Assembly: GCA_039105265.1 (NCBI GenBank)
Contig: JAPFFF010000002.1
Location: 3,100,001-3,164,000, forward strand
Length of the DNA stretch: 64,000 nt
Direction of reading: 5' to 3'
DNA from: Tritrichomonas musculus
Lineage: Eukaryota; Parabasalia; Tritrichomonadida; Tritrichomonadidae
Below are positions 58,133 to 64,000 of this stretch, in pieces (position 1 is the stretch's first letter; each line of letters opens with the position of its first letter). The notes beneath the pieces are model-generated. The model was not told where the DNA came from. It saw only the letters and a program-made list of their open reading frames with translations, and did not search any database. The translations under genes were made by a program, and so were the position numbers.

Positions 58133-58927
58133 TTATTTTTGATTAGCAGATGCTAATTGCAATTCATTAAGTTTTGCCTTAGCTTCTGCTAATCTTTTTG
58201 TTTCAAATTGAACAGCAACATCAATAGATCCTTTTTCAAGATCGAGTGAAGCTTTTGCTTTTTCAATTAAAGAAATTTGCTTTTGAAGCTCTTCATTAGT
58301 ACCTTTAATTAACTTTAAATCGCGATTGATTTCTTGGATTTTTCGTGTAACATCATCTTTTTTGAAAGAATCTGTTCTTTTGGGAGTGGTATTAAATTTA
58401 CCTGGGGAAATTTCTTCTTGTTCTTCAAGTAAATGAGGATTCATACTCAATTTTTTATTGAGTTTTTTCCTCAATGCTGCAGCTCTCTTCTGATTTTTGA
58501 GTAATGGCGTAGCTGGACATTTCATGTTGTCTTCATACGATACTTTAGCTTCTGAATATGCACGATCAATAATGGCTAATGCTGTTGGCTCATTTATATA
58601 TCTGCATATTGATCTTCTGAATTTTTCATCATCATTAAAATAATAATTTAAGTGGTCATCTCTGATAATTGATGATAAATTGCTTAAATTAAATGTAATA
58701 TTTATATCTGATCTATCAACTTCATGAGCATCAAGCTTGCCAGTTTCTTTTTCCATATCATAATGCTGGTATTTATATAATTTTTTCATTTCAAACATTT
58801 CTGGTGATACATTTGAACTTGCGGGCGTTAAACATTCTTTTAATGACTGCTGAATTGAATCAATAAAATCTTCTTCCTTTTCATAAAAATGATTGACTGT
58901 GTTCTGCGCATCTTTAACATATTCCAT
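58133..58927 (-). CDS. coiled-coil protein, unknown
   Basis: 264 residues. The N-terminal half (1-130) is globular-looking and acidic, with HVNHFYEKEEDFIDS-type helices and SICRYINEPTALAIIDRAYS. The middle (135-190) is basic and Ser/Thr-Pro containing (CPATPLLKNQ, SPGKFNTTPKRTDSF), and residues 195-260 form a coiled coil (EINRDLKLIKGTNEELQKQI...). No signal, membrane span or catalytic motif. The ATG is preceded by TCTATC. It is 206 bases from the CHD-FYR gene on the same strand and starts 84 bases from the divergent gene at 59011, so the two share a very small promoter region. Family not recognised. Confidence 0.75.
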   Translation of the reverse strand: MEYVKDAQNTVNHFYEKEEDFIDSIQQSLKECLTPASSNVSPEMFEMKKLYKYQHYDMEKETGKLDAHEVDRSDINITFNLSNLSSIIRDDHLNYYFNDDEKFRRSICRYINEPTALAIIDRAYSEAKVSYEDNMKCPATPLLKNQKRAAALRKKLNKKLSMNPHLLEEQEEISPGKFNTTPKRTDSFKKDDVTRKIQEINRDLKLIKGTNEELQKQISLIEKAKASLDLEKGSIDVAVQFETKRLAEAKAKLNELQLASANQK

Positions 58928-59010
58928 GATAGATTATGTTTTTTGATGAAATACGTTAAGCAACGGATTGAATACAAGACCAAATTAATATTCAATTTTT
59001 TCAGTGTATA

Positions 59011-59754
59011 ATGAAAATAAAAAGAAGATTTCATAATGTATCCCACCAATTTTTTATTCTTCCTTTGATTTTATTAATTTTATCAATATACTTAAATTAT
59101 CCTTATTGTCCAATTAATATAAAGTTACGATGCTTAGATGGAAGAATTGCAGTCGTTTACATGACATGCTTTGAAAAAAAGCCATTTAATATAACAAAAT
59201 TTGAGTTGCCAACATATCGTTTAACGTGCAAAAGTAAAAATGATGACTATTGTTTCGAAGCAGTTCCTTATTTAAGATTTTTTTATGATCATTATTACGA
59301 TATAAATCGGAAATTTTTCTTTATTCATGCGCATGAATATTCATTTCATTATAACAAGAGCATTTTTGCTGTTATTAAAGATCGAATCAAATCCAAAGAA
59401 TTTCAAAATTCTTTATATGGACCTCTTTATGTCAATATTTGGGGAACTAAAGTGTGGTGGAAGAAAGGAATCTTTAGACTTATTTTTGAAGAAATATATC
59501 ACAACACAACAATGATGGAGTATTATAACATAGATTCAACATCTTTTCCTTGTTGTAGCACATTTTTTGTGGATTCTTCTTTATTTAGATCAAGACCTCG
59601 TGATGAATATCTAATTTATATAAAGAGACTACAAAATTACTCGCGTAGTTTTGACAGGCGTGGCGTTTTATGCGGTAGAATTGCAGAATATACATGGCAC
59701 CTGATGCTAGGCAAAAATAAATATCAATTTATATCAAAATCAGGGGCGGTTTAA
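59011..59754 (+). CDS. DUF3431-like type II membrane protein
   Basis: 247 residues. A short cytosolic N-terminus, then a membrane span at about 13-29 (FFILPLILLILSIYLNY), then a lumenal or outer domain. It fits DUF3431, a fold thought to be glycosyltransferase-like: FFIHAHEYSFHY takes the place of the F-x-H-x-HE-S-WH signature, followed by GPLYVNIWG, then FPCCSTFFVDSSLFRSRPRD and GRIAEYTWHLMLGKN, which match the family's CC-F-V-R-RPR and GR-x-E-W-H-x-FG motifs. Many Cys in 40-95 may form disulfides. Possible role: Golgi glycan modification (inference from fold suggestions only). It starts 84 bases from the divergent coiled-coil gene; the Inr-like TCAGT lies about 10 bases upstream. Confidence 0.75.
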   Translation: MKIKRRFHNVSHQFFILPLILLILSIYLNYPYCPINIKLRCLDGRIAVVYMTCFEKKPFNITKFELPTYRLTCKSKNDDYCFEAVPYLRFFYDHYYDINRKFFFIHAHEYSFHYNKSIFAVIKDRIKSKEFQNSLYGPLYVNIWGTKVWWKKGIFRLIFEEIYHNTTMMEYYNIDSTSFPCCSTFFVDSSLFRSRPRDEYLIYIKRLQNYSRSFDRRGVLCGRIAEYTWHLMLGKNKYQFISKSGAV

Positions 59755-59989
59755 TTATTTTCAGCTAGATTAATTTGTGAACATTTTTAATGACTTGTTT
59801 GTATGAAAAAATATACTTGTTTATATTAAAATTAGAAATAAATTACCAATACCTCTCTATTTTTTTTTTTTTTTTAACGACAAGAATTTCTTTCAAAATA
59901 CAAATATCATTAAAAATTATTTTTAATTAGTTTATTAAAAATCGACTCTATGCTTTCTTCATACAAAATAAAATCATTTATACATTTTT

Positions 59990-61243
59990 TTAAATATCAT
60001 CTGATGTGGAGGAAGTAGTATCGGGAATAATATCTTTTTCTGACTTGTGTTCTTCTTCTTCTTTCTTTGGGCCGTTAGGTTCTTCACTGTTAATAATACT
60101 ATCAGGCTGTGATGATCCAGTTGTTTCTGTTGAAGAAATTTGAGAATTTGCTTCTAGAAAATCCGTCCATGTTTTGTAAAAATTTCCTTTGTCATCAACT
60201 AAATATTCACCTCCATAAGGAACATGTGGAAGGTTGTAAGCATAAATTGAATGATCAGAGTCCAAGTCAATTTGGATTAAGTTAGCTTCTGTATCAATAT
60301 CTTCCTCAACAAAATCGATTGGATCTGTAAATCTAATCTTATCTTGAAATTCGTTTGACATGTTGAAAAAGTCTCGAAGTTTTCTTTGGGCTGTTTTATA
60401 AGGTGCAAAAAGAGCCATGAAAGCACAAAATGATGGAAATTTGACCTCATCAACATCGTCTGGATTAAAGATAAATCTAATTGCCTTTTTAGCATTTGAT
60501 TCTGTTTGATTGGGTAATTTTACTAGTTCTGTAAGCTTTGTAACAAATTCTTTTGTACCAACGGATTTTGAACCATTAAACATTTTATTCCATAAAGATC
60601 GTGACTTTTTCCAGAATTTTTTAACTTCATATTGATCAGAACTATTGCTATCATCATATCCACCAAGAAGGAACAAGGGTCCATCATTCATGCTGTTGCA
60701 AAAATTATCAAAATCTTTATACAATAACTTTACATGCTTTTTAACATACTGCTTAAAATGTTCTTTGTCACGAATACCTTCTTTCCAGGCAGTATTAATA
60801 ATGAGCTGATTGTCCATGATTGGAGCTTTATGCTTTTTAATTTTTATCAATTTCTTTTTTCCTTTTTTAACATCTTTACTAGTGTCTTTTGTATGCTTTT
60901 TTTCATGCGAATCTTTGTCAACATCATCTTTTTTTTTCGATTTTTCAATTTCTTTTTTTTTCTTTTCTTTTTGGTTTTTCTTTTTTTCTAGAAATTCATT
61001 TCTCTGTTCTTCTTGCTTAACATATATAGCCTCATTTGTAGGCGTGTTTGGAAGTATTCGATTAGCATCTACTTCCTTGTTTTCTGAATCATGATCTAAA
61101 AACTTAATTTCATAACCATTTTCTGTTTTCTTTTTGATTGATACTTGATATATATCACAATTGTTATCATCTATATAATATACTTTATCATTTGCATCAA
61201 AAACTTGTCCGTCTTTTGATGTCTCAAAAGATGGTTCTTCCAT
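59990..61243 (-). CDS. Tudor-like N-terminal domain protein with Lys-rich linker
   Basis: 417 residues starting at MEEPSFETSKDG. Residues 10-68 look like a small beta-barrel of the Tudor/chromo-barrel/SGF29 kind: FDANDKVYYIDDNNCDIYQV, then GYEIKFLDHDSENKEVDANR. Residues 75-150 are a highly charged Lys/Glu linker (KKKNQKEKKKKEIEKSKKKD), a likely nuclear localisation region. The segment 160-370 is globular and helical (DFDNFCNSMNDGPLFLLGGY, WKKSRSLWNKMFNG) without a recognised domain. The tail is acidic and Ser/Thr-rich. Predicted nuclear. The longer frame starts with TTG, so the ATG at 61243 is used. It is 235 bases from the end of the DUF3431 gene (convergent). Confidence 0.7.
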   Translation of the reverse strand: MEEPSFETSKDGQVFDANDKVYYIDDNNCDIYQVSIKKKTENGYEIKFLDHDSENKEVDANRILPNTPTNEAIYVKQEEQRNEFLEKKKNQKEKKKKEIEKSKKKDDVDKDSHEKKHTKDTSKDVKKGKKKLIKIKKHKAPIMDNQLIINTAWKEGIRDKEHFKQYVKKHVKLLYKDFDNFCNSMNDGPLFLLGGYDDSNSSDQYEVKKFWKKSRSLWNKMFNGSKSVGTKEFVTKLTELVKLPNQTESNAKKAIRFIFNPDDVDEVKFPSFCAFMALFAPYKTAQRKLRDFFNMSNEFQDKIRFTDPIDFVEEDIDTEANLIQIDLDSDHSIYAYNLPHVPYGGEYLVDDKGNFYKTWTDFLEANSQISSTETTGSSQPDSIINSEEPNGPKKEEEEHKSEKDIIPDTTSSTSDDI

Positions 61244-62181
61244 TTGATAGAAATTGATAAAGACAAAAAAATTTTCAATCAAATAAAATCTCTTAGTATA
61301 AAAGATTAATATTTATTATAAGTTAATATATTTTTAATTATAATAAATATTATATATTTTTGCAAATATTTATTTAAAATATATCTAATTAACCAAGATA
61401 AATCATTTTTATTATTTTTGTTTTCAAATCATTATTTTCCAAAAATACACTTTTTTTCTTGATTAGTTATAAATAACGTTTGTTATTTAATTCCAGGATG
61501 TTTATTTTATTCCAGGATAACCGTTTAAGATGGTTTAATATTTAACCATGTCGATTATCAACCAAAATATAATTCAAAAATTGAATTAAAAACGATCAAT
61601 CATCATGGGATTATAATTGAGAAGGAAAAATTTGAATAAAAAAGGTAAGGAAAAAAATATGTATGGGTACTGGATTCTCTTCCGTCATTTATTTATATAT
61701 TCATATATTATATTAATTAAGAGTTAATTAGATTATTTTATAAATACCAGAATATTTTAATGGGCAATAAGTGATATATCAACGATTTTATTTTTAAATG
61801 AGAAATGATCGTTTTTTTATTTTTTGAATAAGATCATTGAAATATTTGAATATAAAAATTTAATTATGAAATATTTTTATCTTTTAGAACTACTTATATT
61901 TATAAATTATTTAATATAAATAAAAATATATAAATATATTATATTAGAAAAAATATTAATGTTAAGAATTATGTTTATTTTTTGGAGCTAAAAAAACAAT
62001 TCAATATCTTTTGGTCAAGTGTAACAATTTTTTCGTTGAGCGCAAATAAAAGAATTCGTTTGTTGGTTCTAAAAATATGGAATTTTTCAATATTTGACCA
62101 GAATTTCATAATTTTTGGCTTAAAAAATAATATAATTTTTTCAATCTTTGAAAAAAATAGTAGATTTCTAGGATAATTATT
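61244..62181. other. intergenic AT-rich region
   Basis: No gene supported. ATTCCAGGAT occurs twice about 20 bases apart near 61490-61520. The 64-residue frame at 61982-62176 has random composition. Confidence 0.5.
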
Positions 62182-62388
62182 TCAAAAAGAAATAATTATA
62201 TTTAAGACATCTTTTAAATCTTGCGAATTTTCATCAATTTTGTAATCATTAAAAATGCGAATTAAATTTTCATAATTTTCTTCAAGATCATCTGAATTTT
62301 TCAAGAATTCCATTAAAGAAGATTCGACAAGTTCTCGAGAATGCATATATATTATGATATCTGAGTTTTCTTTCAAGAATTCACTCAT
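62182..62388 (-). pseudogene. short remnant resembling the start of a trichomonad ankyrin protein
   Basis: 68 residues, MSEFLKENSDIIIYMHSREL ... ENLIRIFNDYKIDENSQDLK ... DVLNIIISF. The pattern ENL-I-F-x-D-x-KI-x-N-x-x-x-L-K resembles the N-terminal region before ankyrin repeats in large trichomonad families (DUF3447 type). Nothing repeat-like follows downstream. It may be a truncated gene end or a small independent gene; evidence is thin. Confidence 0.3.
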
Positions 62389-62433
62389 TTTTATTTTATA
62401 AAGTAATAAAAAGTGACAAAATAGCTTGTATGC

Positions 62434-63170
62434 ATTTTTTTAAAAAAACTGCTGATTAAAAGTTCATTCCCAATATAAATATAAATATAATGTAATTTAT
62501 CACTATTATATTTTTATTTATTTAATATAAATTCGGAGCTCTATAACAAGATATTAAAGATTCTTATTTATCTTTTTTTCATTTTCAAATATTTTGAATT
62601 GCTAAAAATTTATGATAAAAAAAAGAAATTTCTCAGAACTTTTTTTAGAAAATTGCTGATTAAAAGTTCATTCCCGATATAAATATAAGTATATTATAAT
62701 ATAATACTATTATATATTTATTTATTTAATATAAATTCGGAGCTCTATAACAAGATATTAAAGATTCTTATTTATCTTTTTTTCATTTTCAAATATTTTG
62801 AATTGCTAAAAATTTATGATAAAAAAAAGAAATTTCTCAGAACTTTTTTTAAAAAATTGCTGATTAAAAGTTCATTCCCGATATAAATATAAGTATATTA
62901 TAATATAATACTATTATATATTTATTTATTTAATATAAATTCGGAGCTCTATAACAAGATATTAAAGATTCTTATTTATCTTTTTTTCATTTTCAAATAT
63001 TTTGAATTGCTAAAAATTTATGATAAAAAAAAGAAACTTCTCAGAACTTTTTTTAAAAAATTGCTGATTAAAAGTTCATTCCCGATATAAATATAAGTAT
63101 ATTATAATATAATACTATTATATATTTATTTATTTAATATAAATTCGGAGCTCTGTAACAAGATATTAAA
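62434..63170. repeat. 204-bp tandem repeat, about 3.6 copies
   Basis: GCTGATTAAAAGTTCATTCC occurs at 62451, 62655, 62859 and 63063, always 204 bases apart. Each unit also has AAATTCGGAGCTCTATAACA and a TTTATCTTTTTTTCATTTTC block. Units two to four are nearly identical; the first is the most diverged (CCCAATATAAATATAAATAT for CCCGATATAAATATAAGTAT). It has no coding frame. Confidence 0.95.
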
Positions 63171-64000
63171 TGATTTTAAATTTCTTTCAATATTTATATA
63201 ACTATTGAAAAATTATAAATCTTAATTTGGTCAACTTTTATTAATTAAATGCTTTTTTATATTATTATATATATATAAAAATAAAATAAAAGATTTTTTT
63301 CATAAATAAAAATTTTAAATATTTTAACGAATTTTGATCGTCTACCCACACATATGGAAAAAATCATAATTCTCGCAAGGCCACTTTTTGAATACTTTGA
63401 AAACATAACTTTTTATGTTAAAATAATGTTACTTATACAACTTTTTAATAAAAAATATTCAAGAAGTGTCCGCGAGAATTACAAATTTTTCTTCACTTTT
63501 TGAGCTGAAGGCTCAAAAAGTGAATTGCAAAATTTGTTAAGGGGGACCTTTCAATGTAAAACGATCAGGCCAAATTATTGGCCTAAAGGTTAAATAGATA
63601 ATTATGATTTATAAGATTATCTTCTATGTTTTGTTTAGACAATTATATTATTTCGCTTATGTTAATAACTATGTAAGTCATTTGATATATCAATTAAAGG
63701 TTAGACAATAATAATAAAAAAGTAAATTCAATTTCATTTTTAAAAACTGTTTTCACAATAAAATAAATTGATTATCAGATTGTTCACACATGTTTAATAA
63801 GTTTTTTTTGATGTTTTTAATAGAAATTAAAATGAATTATAATAAGTTTTTTGATAATTACTTAAAAAAACATATTTATATATATATATATCATACATAT
63901 TTAATTTATTATATTAGAGCTCGGAGAAAAAGGGATTTCCTTTTTGAAAATAAAGAATTATATTTATAAAACATATTTATTTTGATGCGTATAAGTTATA
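63171..64000. other. gene-free end with foldback sequences
   Basis: An imperfect 115-bp foldback spans 63367-63481, with perfect 10-base ends TAATTCTCGC. It is followed at once by a strong hairpin at 63492-63524. A short AGGCCAAAT/ATTGGCCTAA palindrome lies near 63569-63587. No coding sequence. Confidence 0.55.
63492..63524. repeat. perfect 14-bp stem hairpin
   Basis: TTCACTTTTTGAGC and its exact complement GCTCAAAAAGTGAA are separated by the five bases TGAAG. In RNA it would form a stable stem-loop on either strand. It lies directly beside the 63367-63481 foldback, so both may be parts of one mobile or RNA-level element. Confidence 0.8.

Noticed and set aside
62434-63170. CRISPR array
   Set aside because: The 204-bp units are contiguous tandem copies without unique spacers, and this is a eukaryotic sequence.

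Overview
The window looks like nuclear DNA of an anaerobic parabasalid protist, most likely a Tritrichomonas/Trichomonas relative. The DNA is very AT-rich. Long genes, including ones of 3008, 1871 and 1828 codons, run without any visible intron. TCAYW initiator-like motifs lie 15-25 bases before several start codons. The protein families also fit: a BspA-type leucine-rich repeat protein, a broken BTB/F5-8C gene, a BEACH protein, a papain-type protease and a CAMK-like kinase. No 16S, plasmid or phage signal is present. The species call is inference from these features.

Layout. 0-6.2 kb: a C2-domain protein with a long PPQGY tail, surrounded by decayed genes (an unknown family at about 0.3-0.7 kb and a BTB/F5-8C pseudogene at 4.1-5.4 kb). 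6.2-19.2 kb: a secreted thioredoxin-like protein behind tRNA-Trp, two large unrecognised proteins facing each other 3'-to-3', tRNA-Asp directly in front of two membrane proteins, then a pseudogene beside tRNA-Glu. 19.5-21.6 kb: a 2.06-kb inverted-repeat DNA transposon holding a second, 658-bp element inserted with a clean 9-bp target duplication. 21.7-32.3 kb: a BspA-like protein, a bacterial-type nitrilase, a C2 protein with a Q/N-rich tail, a secreted cysteine protease, an Hsp40 with an unusual repeated phospho-site insert, and a divergent Tubby protein. 32.4-42.9 kb: a giant BEACH-WD40 protein with an ALFY-like C-terminal zinc finger, then a divergent 14-3-3 protein. 43.5-51.8 kb: a coiled-coil protein, a possible small secreted peptide, a ribosomal protein uL23 pseudogene, a CUE-Smr endonuclease resembling yeast Cue2 (no-go mRNA decay), a protein kinase, a 263-bp hairpin element with a GC-rich core, and an NAD-dependent epimerase-like protein. 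52.3-61.3 kb: a CHD-type SNF2 protein that has lost its ATPase motifs and gained FYRN/FYRC domains plus repeated acidic-Tyr-basic modules, a coiled-coil protein, a DUF3431-like membrane protein and a Tudor-like Lys-rich protein. 61.3-64 kb: gene-poor, with a 204-bp tandem repeat and several hairpins.

The genes do not form one pathway; order appears largely housekeeping and typical of a eukaryotic chromosome. Signalling and trafficking (C2, BEACH, Tubby, 14-3-3, kinase), chromatin (CHD-FYR, Tudor-like) and quality control (CUE-Smr, Hsp40) are all present. The most unusual single items are the pseudo-ATPase CHD-FYR fusion, the Hsp40 with a six-unit phospho-site repeat, the CUE-Smr nuclease, and the nested transposons.
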